Assembly (NCBI GenBank): GCA_001839685.1
Contig: MLAK01001442.1
Span: 1-15,621 of the forward strand
Direction of reading: 5' to 3'
DNA length: 15,621 bases
Origin: Tritrichomonas foetus
Lineage: Eukaryota > Parabasalia > Tritrichomonadida > Tritrichomonadidae
Below the pieces are notes generated by a model that saw only the letters and a program-made list of their open reading frames with translations, was not told where the DNA came from and did not search any database. How positions within the stretch are numbered: position 1 is the first letter of the stretch; each line of letters opens with the position of its first letter. Position numbers and translations under genes: made by a program. Below are positions 1 through 9,548 of the stretch, in pieces.

Positions 1-6
1 TTTGAG

Positions 7-43
7 TTGGGATAAGTTGAAGCGAAGCTGCAACTTATCACAA
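7..43. repeat. Hairpin-forming inverted repeat
   Basis: The arms 7-23 (core GATAAGTTG) and 27-43 (core CAACTTATC) are reverse complements over 17 positions with two mismatches, around a 3-nt GAA loop. A further copy of CAACTTATA follows at 41-49. This could be an RNA hairpin at the 3' end of a gene lying left of the window, the edge of a repeat element, or chance in AT-rich DNA. The structure is read directly; its role is unknown. Confidence 0.6.
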
Positions 44-358
44 CTTATAGGTCTACTTGTTAATCATTTCAATAATCCCGATTAAAAATCAAACAAAAAT
101 TGAATACAATTATTCAATATTCACATCACCTTATTGAAGTTTTTGTCTTCATGAAATTGTCTATGATCTAAATCATTTTCTATTAATGGAGAAATGAAAG
201 AGAATTACAGGCATTCACGTCGTTGAGATATTTCAAATATTTTTTCAATACATTACAGGGAATCAAAAACTTGAAAATTTTCAATTGAGAATTTCAATAC
301 ATAAAATATTCAAAAATTACTTCGAAATAATTCAAAAAATAAAAATTTATTCAATTAA

Positions 359-374
359 TCAATCAATCAATCAA
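359..374 (+). repeat. (TCAA)4 microsatellite before the kinase start
   Basis: Four tandem TCAA units end 20 nt before the kinase ATG and run into an A-tract. Trichomonad transcription starts at initiator elements containing TCA just upstream of the ATG, so this array offers several possible start points. That use is inference; the repeat itself is plain in the sequence. Confidence 0.55.
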
Positions 375-394
375 AAAAAACATTCTTCAAGACA

Positions 395-2044
395 ATGGAA
401 GACGCCGAGAAGGCGCAAAACATGACAGATAACTCTTACAATAAGAAAGACGACGCATCGGACAATGCAGGCAATCATAAAACTCCTCGAACAGGCGACA
501 AAGAAGCTGATGAAACGAATCCAAAAAGCATGCCCGTTCGCCGGGCCTCCCGCGCATCAAAAATCAAATCAGACATTACCAAACTTTTACTCGAGCAGCA
601 TTTTCAAGAAGTTTTTCGCGAGACGAACGAAAGCAAGAGGCGACATCGAGATTTCAAAGAAAAGCTCAAACAGGGCGATTTTTCACGTCACGAGCAGAAA
701 AAAATCGAAAGCGAGTTTAATAAAGGTGAAGTGAACGCAAAGCGAGTGAAAAGAAGGAATTTGAAAATCGACCAATTTGAAAAATTGAAATTAGTCGGTC
801 GAGGAGCTTTTGGAGACGTTTACGTTGTTCGCGATAAAGAAGACAATCAAGTCTACGCTATGAAAATCCTCTATAAAAGCGAATTAATTGCGAAAGGTCA
901 AATCTTGAATACTTTGGCGGAACGCGACTTTTTAACGCAAAGCAACAACCCCTGGTCAGTCCAATTGATTTTTTCGTTCCAAGATCAGAAAAGATTGTAT
1001 CTCGTTATGGAATATTTACCTGGTGGTGATTTGATGAATCTGCTTATCAAAAGGGGAACTTTAACCGAAACGGAAACGAAATTCTTCATTGCAGAGACGA
1101 TGATGGCCATCCATTGTGTCCATAATACTGGATTTATCCATCGCGATATAAAACCGGACAATTTGCTACTTACTAAGGAGGGGCATATTCGATTGACTGA
1201 TTTCGGGCTTTCGACGAAGACAGATCGCTACTCGGATCCATTGATTGCTTTGATTGATGAGTTAACAGACGTTGTCAAAAATGGTGAAAATAATTATGGT
1301 GAAAATAATGATGGTGACAATTTCAATAGAAATGGAAATTCTGAAGGGGACAATAGTAGCCATTCCTACAGGGAAAAGAAAAGACGTGAGCAAGTTTGCT
1401 CAACAGTAGGCACACCTGATTACATTGCCCCTGAGGTTCTTCTCAAAAAACCGTATTCATATTCTGTTGATTTTTGGTCGCTTGGTGCGATTATGTATGA
1501 AATGCTATTTGGGTCCCCTCCTTTCCTGGATGATACCCCACGCGGCACAGCATTAAGGATCGTCAGGTGGAGGCAAACTCTGACTTTCCCAGACGAGCCC
1601 CCGGTTTCAGCAGACGCCATCGACTTGATTCGAAAGTTGTTGTGTGGAAGCGATGAAAGAATCGACTTCGAAAGAATTAAAGTGCATCCATTCTTCACTG
1701 GAATTGATTGGGATAACCTTCAAAACATGCAGTCACCCTGTGTTCCGCAAGTGAAAAGCGAGATTGATACATCAAATTTCGACGATTTTGAGCCGCGCGA
1801 AGAAGATGAAATGGACGAAATGGACGACCCTGATGCAAAAGATATTGCAAACCTCGCTTTCATGGGATTCAGGTTTAATAAGAAAGCACAGAAATCTGCA
1901 CCAGCATTCAATATTGAAGATATAAAATCCGAAAAGCAGGACAAAAGGGAGAAGAAAGAGAAAAAGGAAAAGGAAAAGAAAGAGAAAAAAGAAAAGAAGA
2001 AAGAGGAAAAAGAAAAAAGACATAAAAGGAAAAGTGGAGTATGA
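395..2044 (+). CDS. NDR/LATS-family AGC serine/threonine protein kinase
   Basis: A 549-residue kinase of the NDR/LATS branch of the AGC group, which normally works with MOB co-activators in Hippo-like control of cell shape, division and growth. A basic helical N-terminal regulatory region (about 54-120) resembles the MOB-binding segment. The kinase domain (about 129-434) has the glycine loop G135-R-G137-A-F-G140, Lys157, HRD at 249-251, DFG at 269-271, and the NDR-like activation segment C335-S-T-V-G-T-P-D-Y with Ser336 as the likely activation-loop site. Between DFG and this segment lies an insert (272-333), as is typical of NDR kinases, but Asn/Gly-rich here with KKRRE at its end. The tail is acidic (about 460-485), then reads F489-M-G-F-R-F494, where a hydrophobic motif is expected; Arg493 replaces the usual phospho-Thr/Ser. 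A Lys/Glu tail ends the protein. It is intact, with no intron seen, and converges on the deubiquitinase gene. Confidence 0.93.
   Translation: MEDAEKAQNMTDNSYNKKDDASDNAGNHKTPRTGDKEADETNPKSMPVRRASRASKIKSDITKLLLEQHFQEVFRETNESKRRHRDFKEKLKQGDFSRHEQKKIESEFNKGEVNAKRVKRRNLKIDQFEKLKLVGRGAFGDVYVVRDKEDNQVYAMKILYKSELIAKGQILNTLAERDFLTQSNNPWSVQLIFSFQDQKRLYLVMEYLPGGDLMNLLIKRGTLTETETKFFIAETMMAIHCVHNTGFIHRDIKPDNLLLTKEGHIRLTDFGLSTKTDRYSDPLIALIDELTDVVKNGENNYGENNDGDNFNRNGNSEGDNSSHSYREKKRREQVCSTVGTPDYIAPEVLLKKPYSYSVDFWSLGAIMYEMLFGSPPFLDDTPRGTALRIVRWRQTLTFPDEPPVSADAIDLIRKLLCGSDERIDFERIKVHPFFTGIDWDNLQNMQSPCVPQVKSEIDTSNFDDFEPREEDEMDEMDDPDAKDIANLAFMGFRFNKKAQKSAPAFNIEDIKSEKQDKREKKEKKEKEKKEKKEKKKEEKEKRHKRKSGV
1283..1321 (+). 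repeat. 15-bp tandem repeat in the kinase insert
   Basis: Two 15-bp units beginning GGTGAAAATAAT (1283-1297, 1298-1312) and a partial third (1313-1321) encode the Asn/Gly/Asp-rich part of the insert between kinase subdomains VII and VIII. The length is a multiple of three, so unit gain or loss would keep the frame. Confidence 0.75.
1943..2020 (+). repeat. 78-nt uninterrupted purine tract
   Basis: The coding strand is purine only from 1943 to 2020, made of irregular GAA/AAA/AAG units, and encodes the Lys/Glu-rich C-terminal tail of the kinase. Such homopurine tracts can adopt triplex structure, and in RNA they form an unstructured A-rich stretch. The tract lies just before the stop codon. Confidence 0.8.
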
Positions 2045-2312
2045 TTCCAATTTTCATCATATTTTTTATATATTTTTTTATAAAAATGTTTTAATGAATC
2101 AATCAAAGAAGATATTTTGATTTTAGTTTTAATTATTTTTAGTTTTAATGATTTTTGTTTCACCAGGCTGGTTAGATGACTGATTTAGGGAAATCATGAA
2201 TCATATGAGAAGCTCCTAGTATATTAGACAAATTTGAATAAAACAAATATTAAATTCAGATCTAAAATATTTTTAATTAACAAAACAAAATTAGTTCAAA
2301 AAGACAAGTAAT
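2045..2312. other. Convergent 3' spacer, kinase and deubiquitinase
   Basis: This 268-bp AT-rich stretch lies between two converging genes (kinase stop TGA, deubiquitinase stop TAG). It should hold both cleavage/polyadenylation sites. T-rich runs just after the kinase stop fit a 3' untranslated region. No separate gene is seen. Confidence 0.6.
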
Positions 2313-5300
2313 CTAATTCTTCACTGGAAGAAACTTTTCAAAGTATAAAAGTAAATCTATGTTAGATTTATCAGCATCTGGATCACTCCTTATCTTTGCA
2401 ATCAGATTTTCAATTTCTTCACGAGCAACATTCTGAACAATAAACTCAATTCCAGCAATATTCTGACCAGTTGATAAAAATTCTTGTGCAATTTTCAATT
2501 CATTGAAGTTTTCGGTTTTAATTGCTACAGATACCAGCCTCATACAATGGAAAACCCAATCAGGAAGAATTTGTTGAAAACGTTGGGAATCAACTGCAAG
2601 TTGAATGGCGGTTTGTGAAATGTATCCACTAAAGAACTGCATATCTTTAACATTCATAAAGATTGATGAATATATATTCACTACCTTATATAAATCATCA
2701 GCTGTAAAAGAAAAATTCTGATTAGTCAAAAGGATGACTTTTGATAATAAAGCAACTTCATTATATTGGTATGAGCTGGTTTTAGATAAAGCTAAAAGGT
2801 CTTTATATACAATTAAAAATACAGTTCTGGCATTACTTTTCAGAAAAGCTATACAAATATTATATGATAATCGAATATAATTTATAACTAAGGACTCATG
2901 AATCTTAAACAAGAAATCAGAGGGCTTCAATTTCAAAAGGGACAAAGCATTTTGTGCATAAACAATATCAGAACAATAAACACATTGAATTAGATTGAAA
3001 ATAATTTTTGTGAATTCTGTTGGGACAGATGACATTTGAATCCATGAAAACAAATTCTTTAAAATATTATTATTTCTGACCCAAAAATCATTGAATGGTG
3101 ACATTTTATCAAAAACAAACAAATATTTCTTGCCTTTGAAGGTGTCAATATAGGATTTCGAAAATGTATTCAGAACTTGAATATAAGGAATAATTAAATG
3201 ATAATCAGAGTTGGTTAAAGACAGTCTATTTTCATATCGATTAACTAAAACATTTGTGACAATTTGACAGCAATTTGATTTGAGAAATGTTTCTGAGGTT
3301 TCTGGGCTATTTTTCAGAATAAGTAATACAAATTTCATACAAAGATGCTGTTGTAAGAAGCCGTGCTCGAAAACAGTTGCTGCAATTATTGGAGCTGTGT
3401 TTTTATTCAATACTTTTTCAAAGAAATAATAAATCGGAGAAGCTTCAGATAACAAATAAGTCAAGGAAAGCTTGAAAACATTGGAATTAACAACAACAGT
3501 ATAATCAACATTATTATTTCCATGACTGTTTCCATTAGTATTAGGTAAATTACTGCTATGGCTGGGATTGACTTGGTTGATGAAATAGGCCATTGTTGGC
3601 ATGATCATTTCGATGTAAGAGCGACTTTCATTCGGTATATTTGAAAGAGCTGTCATAAATGTAGATAATGTCTGATTATCGAAGAAGATGGGAATGTGAA
3701 TAGTTGGTAGACCTTTCTTTAGAAAGGCAAGTAAATCATAAATTGGACTTCTTGATTGACAGCTCAATGATCCTAAATCATTCATTGCTGATACAAAAAC
3801 GGTTTTATTGTTTAGAATTGCATTATCGCAGTGACTTGTGACAATAGTCCAATATAATAAATCGAAATACTGTGCTGTTGGAAATTGATCATCATATTTT
3901 ATGTTATTAGAACTATTTATGCATTTAGTTATGCAAGCAGGTAAATCTTTTAATAGAGTATTTAATAGAATATCTATTTTATCATTCCTAAAAATCGCTT
4001 TACAAAATTCAACAATTGCATTTCTTAAAATTGAGTCGAATGAAGTTAAATAAACAATCCAATTCAAATGTCTATAAATTGTATTGAAAGGCAAATTTTT
4101 GGCATTAAATGCTCTAATTATTCGTGCAGTTTCATTGAAAAATTGAGCAAGTTGTTCTGAAAGCCATTTATTTGAAGATTTCATTCTAATTAATGATAGA
4201 AAATGTTTAATTCGATCATCAGTTAAAGTATCTTCAAAAGTTATTGCAGCTGCAAAGTTAGCAGCTAAAGATTTGGGTGAAATTTCGCTAGATGAAATTG
4301 ACCTCAAAAATTCTTGTGTGGCACTTTTGTTATTCTTTTGGAAATTCATCACCAACAATGAAACATCATAAATATGCCTTGGAGAGCGTGAAGCCGCAAG
4401 AATTAACTGTGGGTTTGTAACTTTCTCTGAATATTCATTAAATTTATTTAATTTTGTTACTATTTTCAAAAAGATTTGAAAAACTGATGATAAATTTACA
4501 TTTGTTAAAAATTCATCACCCATTGTTTGACAATTTTGGAGAAATGTAACAATTTTATCCAAAATATCTTGTCTGTTTGCATCAATTCTATCAATATAAA
4601 ATAATATTGGTCCAAAAACTTGATCAAAGTTATGCCACCTTGGAAGAAATGATTCAAAATTAGCTAAGATTTGATTTACAAATTGTGTTGAAGATTCTTT
4701 TGATGCATTTTCAATAGAAACGTTCACTAAATAAAGAAGCTTGATTCGCATACATTCACTATCATTAGTCAGGAAGAAGTCAATGATTTCATCATATTTT
4801 GAGAGAAAAAATTCGGAGAATTCTTGTTCCTTTTGGCATTTTGTATAAACTCTTCGACACACTGCATCAATAGATTGTAAAGAAAATGGATATCTCAAAA
4901 TCTTCAAGACAAGATTGACCAAAAATTCATATATGCTTTCTTCTTTATAATCAGTGAAAGATCCAACAAAATCGGCGTATTCTAAGGAAAACATCATATT
5001 TTTAATGATCATTTTTTCAATATCCTTTAAAAGTTTCTTCAATGCTCGTTTTGGTAAAAGAGAGATTGGCTCAGTTTTATCAACTTTTCTGGATTTTAGT
5101 TTATAAAATAAAAGATAAGCACTATCATTTCGTTCAACAAGTTCAGTTATATTTCTTTTCCTATTTTGATCATAATAAGTGATATTATGTTTCCCGCCGA
5201 AACATTTCTCCAAAAAGTTTGATTCAAGAGGATAGACTGAAGAATCATTATAACAATTCCATTGGTCATTCTCTAAGTTTTTAATATAAGAATAATAATG

Positions 5301-8300
5301 ACCACCAATAACACAACCAGAATGCATAACAATTCCAGTTAATTCATATTCACCAACTTTTGGTGCATCATCAGAAATTAAAGGATTTATATCAAGGTTT
5401 TTGGTAAATTCAAAGTAAGAATTAACTTTCTTTGATGATAGTGTTTCTAAATCAAATTCGAATCGTTTTAATAAAATAATTAATGATTCAGGTGCTTTAT
5501 AAATTGTATGAAATCTTTCTGCATCAATTTGTCCAAGATTTTCAACAGAATATTTATCATTTCCTGTTAGATTATCAGGTTCAAGGAAAGTCTTGAAAGA
5601 TTCTTTAAAATTAGTATGATCTTTTACCTGTAGTGGAAGAACAGTGAAAGCAGAAAGTGATTCTTTTGAATAATTTCCATTAATTTGAACAATCCTTTGC
5701 TCATATTGGCCAATTATTGAATTTGAAACTGGTTTTCCTTCTAGTTTTTCGTCTAATCTATCTAAAAGCATTTGAACAAATTCACCAGCATCTTGCTGAT
5801 CTTTTGGATTAATTGGAACATCATCCCATCCCTTCCAAAGTGAAACAAATGGAGTGGTATCAACTGCTGTAACTGGTGAATAAATCATTTTCGCAACTAA
5901 AAGTTGAAGTTGAGCAGCCCAGTCATCTCTGAATTTAATGTTTGGATCATTATTATTATATTTTAAGATAGCATTTCGAATTTGATCGACTCTTAAAACC
6001 TGTTGAAGAGAAGAGTTCAAGTAGCAAGTAGCACCCAAGTTAACAAGGCCCTTTGGGCTCGATTTGGAAATTGGACTAAGAATTTCAAGAGGTGGTTCAG
6101 GTTTACATTTCATGTGATAATGATTTAATTGTTTTGAAACAGATGAAACTAAAGTTGGTTCTTTCAGTAAAATTTGTTCTAACAAACTAAATATAGTTAA
6201 AGGAAGTGGAATCATCCTTTGCGTATTAAATATAATTCTATTTATAACAAAATCGATGAATTGGCGTGAATTAGGAATATTTTCAACTCGAAATATTAAT
6301 GAATGAAGAACAGAGAATATATCATTCACAAAATCACCATTTGCTACAAATGCACAAAGATCCCTAATTTTGGATTTCATTTCTTCACTCAAATTGCCAG
6401 AATTCTCCATCATAACAAATGTCTCATCTTTTCCTTTATCACTATCACTATCTTTGGCATTTTCTGTTTCATTTTCATTTTCACCATTTTCAGTAGCAAT
6501 TTCTGGATTAGAGTTATCAATATTATCTTGTGAGTTTATTTCTTTGAAAATAAAAAGATTTTTAATTAAGAAATCAGATAAAAAGTTCCATAACTCCAAT
6601 GATTGTGTACTAGTTTTTACAATAATTTGGAATAAATTGAAATATTCTGTGCATTTCCCATAAATTGACCGATTTATATTATCTAAAATAACATTTTGAT
6701 AGCTTTCAGGATCAAGTTCCATTATAGATTTCATGATTAATTCTCTGACAGTTTTATTTTCATGGAAGATAGTTCTTGAAACTAACACCGGAAATTCATT
6801 TAAAGTTGGTAGCACTTCTTTATTAAGTTGCACAATTTCAAATAAAACTTTCAAGAGACCATTTAAAATATTTAAATTAAAATTGATATTGTTTATGTTT
6901 GATGTTGATTCGAAACTACTATTTTCATTTTTAGCTAGTTCATTTATCCATTGAACGAATAATTTCAAATTTACCGAACCTATGTTTCCCAAAATATTGT
7001 TTTTCATTTCAATAAGTTCAACTGTATTATTTCCAATTTTTAGTAAAAGTTGAGTAATTTCCAAAACGAGTCGTAATATTGTAGTATTTGTATGTTTTAA
7101 GAAAAAAATATCGAGAATCCTCTTAAATCCTCCATTCTCAAAAAATGCTCGATCAAAGAGTCGATTATTCAATAACAAACAATTTCCAATGATATTCAAT
7201 CTATAAATCATATGGTAAGGCTGTTCAGGATTAAGAAGTTCTTCCCATCCTGGATCACGATCCTTTACTGACATGATTTTATTATATTCATATTTATCAG
7301 TGGGAATATAATTTAATAAGCGAATAGCCGAGTCTGAAATAGTTTTTTCAGTATCCAATAATTGGTAAATTTTTGAGAAATGAGGTTGAAGTAACTGAGA
7401 AGGAAGTTCTCCATTTTTTATATTCCATTCACGAATTGGTGGAATGTTATTAATTTTCTGAACATTAAATTTTTGATCAGGTTTGAAAACATGATTCGGA
7501 AGGATTTTTTCTCGTTCATAAAAAATGGATACTGAATTCTCTGATGAATGCAACAATCGCGCAACTTTTGATATGAATTGAATGACAGTTGTGTTAAGAT
7601 GGATTTTAATGATTTGAGTGATTTCACCATCTAAGTATACGGTAATGAATGATTCTGGTTGAATAAAAATATTTCTTTTGATTCCAAATGAATCAAGATC
7701 GAAAGAATCTTCAATTTTATAAACAAACCACTGCAAAGCACTAATTGATCCAATTGTGTTTATATTTTCCATACATTTTAAAATAAAATATGATGCTGTT
7801 TCTACATCTGAGCATCTTGAGGCAAGTGATGCCAAAAAGTTAGGAACAATTTTTAATTCAGATTTATATAATAATTCCCAGATTGGTTCAATACCTTTCA
7901 GTTTTTTCATTGATTCAATCGCATATGATGGTTGAATGTTATTAATCTGATTAAATAAAATTTGAACGAGAACAAAAGCACATCGGTCAACATTCGGTAG
8001 ACTACATAACCAGTGAATAAGTTCTTGAGTTGACTCATCGGAAATATGATGGGAAATATCAGAAATAAATCTTTTAGCAACATCATCTGAAACAACTTCG
8101 AGATAGATTAAAATTAATGGTTTTAATTGTGATATTTCACTCTCTGTTAAATTTCCTTTAAGTCCTGGAATCATCTTCTTAATTAAATCAAAAAAAACAC
8201 AAATATAAGTTTTATCAATATGAATAAATTCCAATAAAAGATCAAATTCATTTTGCGTTATTTCATAATTTAACTGACACCAAATTCTGCTTAATAAAGA

Positions 8301-9548
8301 AACCGCAAATCCTACGTTTTGCCCAATTGTGATAAAATCAAAACATTTCTTCTTAATTTCATTCCATTGTTGCGATTCTGATAGTATGTAATCAGAAATT
8401 ACTAAAACAAATTCATGCTTATTAGCTGATGATTCCATTGCAGTCCATAAAACTTTAACAACTTCGGTTTTAACAGCAGGTGGTGCTCTTGATCGAATAT
8501 GACTTAAAAAATTTAAAGCAGCAAACGGAAAAACTTTCGTTTGATAAATAATATTCCAGAAATCAGGCATAGCTCGGTGTGGTAATGTCATTAAAAGTCT
8601 ACTCCATGCTTCAAAAAATTTATCAATTACAGAAGTATGTTGATTAATAGAAATATTCCAAAAATCAACTAAAATTTGTGAATTGTAAAAACCATATTCA
8701 AATAATTTCCCTAAAAATTTAACAAATTCAAAAACTAAAGATTCATGAATATTATTTAAAATATTTGTAATAATGTCAGATTTTGTTATTCTATCTAATA
8801 ATGGTTTTAGTGATCGACAATCATTGAATCTCAATAAACCATCAAAAACTTTTGATAAGCTTGACGATTGACAAAAAGTGAACATTAAATCAGTTTCGAA
8901 TTGGTCGATTTGAGAACTAAAATCTCTTGATGGAGACATTTCACGCAAATCTTTAAGAAAATTTCGTAACTTTTTTTCGTCAATAGAACGAAGTTCATTT
9001 GCATCAATTTTATCAAAAATTTGCTTTACTCGATTAAAAAAGGGAACAACAATATCTTTTTTGACTTGTTGGTCCAAACTAAACGCGCATTGTTTAGTTA
9101 TATTAACATAAATTAACGCATTATTAAAACTACAGTTTTCAGCCTTTGCTGGAAAATATATGAATGGATTTAATCTCAAAAAATAATCAATTGATAATAA
9201 CCGAATGCATTTGAAATACGTTGTTGGAATATCATCGGAAACTTGATTAATGGCTTGTTCCCAAAAGTTGGCAATATTTGGCAGGCTTTTGAGTTTGGCC
9301 ATAACAATATTGACGATATTCTCGTTTTTGTTCGTGCTACTGTTGATATACATGACGAGAATCAGTTTTGATATAATTTTTGGATAAAGGTATGGATCGT
9401 TCGACGAAGTTGGAATAATCGATTGTAATAAATTTTCCGCTTTTAAAAACATATATTGATTGATGCACTCTATGGCGTTATCATAGATAGTTTCTTCGGT
9501 TGATTTGGATTGATCACTCGTAGAAACAATTTTGATGTCATCATTCAT
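2313..9548 (-). CDS. Giant USP9X/USP34-type ubiquitin-specific protease (C19)
   Basis: A 2411-residue deubiquitinase that removes ubiquitin from proteins. The long N-terminal part is helical and repeat-like (ARM/HEAT-type by appearance). A ubiquitin-like domain follows at about 633-703, then an acidic Asn/Glu-rich linker (about 1003-1044). The catalytic domain spans about 1165-1480, with Cys1175 in a GATCYLNSS box, QQD at 1251-1253, LKRF at 1360-1363, His1417 in GGHYYSY, and third catalytic residue Asn1434 in CYNDSSV. A further 900 or so helical residues follow. The order UBL, USP domain, long helical tail and the overall size fit USP9X/USP24/USP34. The zinc-ribbon cysteines seem replaced (V1287, N1290, V1335, L1338). 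The ATG is followed by a clean open frame with no intron. Substrate is unknown. The family call is strong; the exact subfamily is inferred. Confidence 0.93.
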   Translation of the reverse strand: MNDDIKIVSTSDQSKSTEETIYDNAIECINQYMFLKAENLLQSIIPTSSNDPYLYPKIISKLILVMYINSSTNKNENIVNIVMAKLKSLPNIANFWEQAINQVSDDIPTTYFKCIRLLSIDYFLRLNPFIYFPAKAENCSFNNALIYVNITKQCAFSLDQQVKKDIVVPFFNRVKQIFDKIDANELRSIDEKKLRNFLKDLREMSPSRDFSSQIDQFETDLMFTFCQSSSLSKVFDGLLRFNDCRSLKPLLDRITKSDIITNILNNIHESLVFEFVKFLGKLFEYGFYNSQILVDFWNISINQHTSVIDKFFEAWSRLLMTLPHRAMPDFWNIIYQTKVFPFAALNFLSHIRSRAPPAVKTEVVKVLWTAMESSANKHEFVLVISDYILSESQQWNEIKKKCFDFITIGQNVGFAVSLLSRIWCQLNYEITQNEFDLLLEFIHIDKTYICVFFDLIKKMIPGLKGNLTESEISQLKPLILIYLEVVSDDVAKRFISDISHHISDESTQELIHWLCSLPNVDRCAFVLVQILFNQINNIQPSYAIESMKKLKGIEPIWELLYKSELKIVPNFLASLASRCSDVETASYFILKCMENINTIGSISALQWFVYKIEDSFDLDSFGIKRNIFIQPESFITVYLDGEITQIIKIHLNTTVIQFISKVARLLHSSENSVSIFYEREKILPNHVFKPDQKFNVQKINNIPPIREWNIKNGELPSQLLQPHFSKIYQLLDTEKTISDSAIRLLNYIPTDKYEYNKIMSVKDRDPGWEELLNPEQPYHMIYRLNIIGNCLLLNNRLFDRAFFENGGFKRILDIFFLKHTNTTILRLVLEITQLLLKIGNNTVELIEMKNNILGNIGSVNLKLFVQWINELAKNENSSFESTSNINNINFNLNILNGLLKVLFEIVQLNKEVLPTLNEFPVLVSRTIFHENKTVRELIMKSIMELDPESYQNVILDNINRSIYGKCTEYFNLFQIIVKTSTQSLELWNFLSDFLIKNLFIFKEINSQDNIDNSNPEIATENGENENETENAKDSDSDKGKDETFVMMENSGNLSEEMKSKIRDLCAFVANGDFVNDIFSVLHSLIFRVENIPNSRQFIDFVINRIIFNTQRMIPLPLTIFSLLEQILLKEPTLVSSVSKQLNHYHMKCKPEPPLEILSPISKSSPKGLVNLGATCYLNSSLQQVLRVDQIRNAILKYNNNDPNIKFRDDWAAQLQLLVAKMIYSPVTAVDTTPFVSLWKGWDDVPINPKDQQDAGEFVQMLLDRLDEKLEGKPVSNSIIGQYEQRIVQINGNYSKESLSAFTVLPLQVKDHTNFKESFKTFLEPDNLTGNDKYSVENLGQIDAERFHTIYKAPESLIILLKRFEFDLETLSSKKVNSYFEFTKNLDINPLISDDAPKVGEYELTGIVMHSGCVIGGHYYSYIKNLENDQWNCYNDSSVYPLESNFLEKCFGGKHNITYYDQNRKRNITELVERNDSAYLLFYKLKSRKVDKTEPISLLPKRALKKLLKDIEKMIIKNMMFSLEYADFVGSFTDYKEESIYEFLVNLVLKILRYPFSLQSIDAVCRRVYTKCQKEQEFSEFFLSKYDEIIDFFLTNDSECMRIKLLYLVNVSIENASKESSTQFVNQILANFESFLPRWHNFDQVFGPILFYIDRIDANRQDILDKIVTFLQNCQTMGDEFLTNVNLSSVFQIFLKIVTKLNKFNEYSEKVTNPQLILAASRSPRHIYDVSLLVMNFQKNNKSATQEFLRSISSSEISPKSLAANFAAAITFEDTLTDDRIKHFLSLIRMKSSNKWLSEQLAQFFNETARIIRAFNAKNLPFNTIYRHLNWIVYLTSFDSILRNAIVEFCKAIFRNDKIDILLNTLLKDLPACITKCINSSNNIKYDDQFPTAQYFDLLYWTIVTSHCDNAILNNKTVFVSAMNDLGSLSCQSRSPIYDLLAFLKKGLPTIHIPIFFDNQTLSTFMTALSNIPNESRSYIEMIMPTMAYFINQVNPSHSSNLPNTNGNSHGNNNVDYTVVVNSNVFKLSLTYLLSEASPIYYFFEKVLNKNTAPIIAATVFEHGFLQQHLCMKFVLLILKNSPETSETFLKSNCCQIVTNVLVNRYENRLSLTNSDYHLIIPYIQVLNTFSKSYIDTFKGKKYLFVFDKMSPFNDFWVRNNNILKNLFSWIQMSSVPTEFTKIIFNLIQCVYCSDIVYAQNALSLLKLKPSDFLFKIHESLVINYIRLSYNICIAFLKSNARTVFLIVYKDLLALSKTSSYQYNEVALLSKVILLTNQNFSFTADDLYKVVNIYSSIFMNVKDMQFFSGYISQTAIQLAVDSQRFQQILPDWVFHCMRLVSVAIKTENFNELKIAQEFLSTGQNIAGIEFIVQNVAREEIENLIAKIRSDPDADKSNIDLLLYFEKFLPVKN

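Larger units (their letters stand above)
1..394. other. AT-rich spacer upstream of the kinase gene
   Basis: No convincing gene is seen in this stretch on either strand. It is strongly AT-rich, in contrast to the GC-richer start of the kinase gene that follows. It contains a hairpin-forming inverted repeat at its left edge (7-43) and a short TCAA tandem repeat (359-374) close to the kinase ATG. It presumably holds the kinase promoter. A trichomonad-type initiator would lie within about 20 nt of the ATG, and the only TCA there is at 387-389, in TTCAAGA, which is a weak match to TCAYW. Confidence 0.6.

Noticed and set aside
1430..1450. Possibility that the kinase is a pseudokinase
   Set aside because: Glycine loop, Lys157, HRD, DFG and APE are all intact; only the tail phosphosite is changed.
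1720..2163. 147-codon minus-strand frame over the kinase 3' end
   Set aside because: Phe/Ser repeats are simply the reverse complement of the purine tract that encodes the Lys/Glu tail.
6781..6789. ACTAACACC, resembling the trichomonad intron branch/3' motif
   Set aside because: It lies on the antisense strand of the open deubiquitinase frame, and the terminal CACAG is absent.
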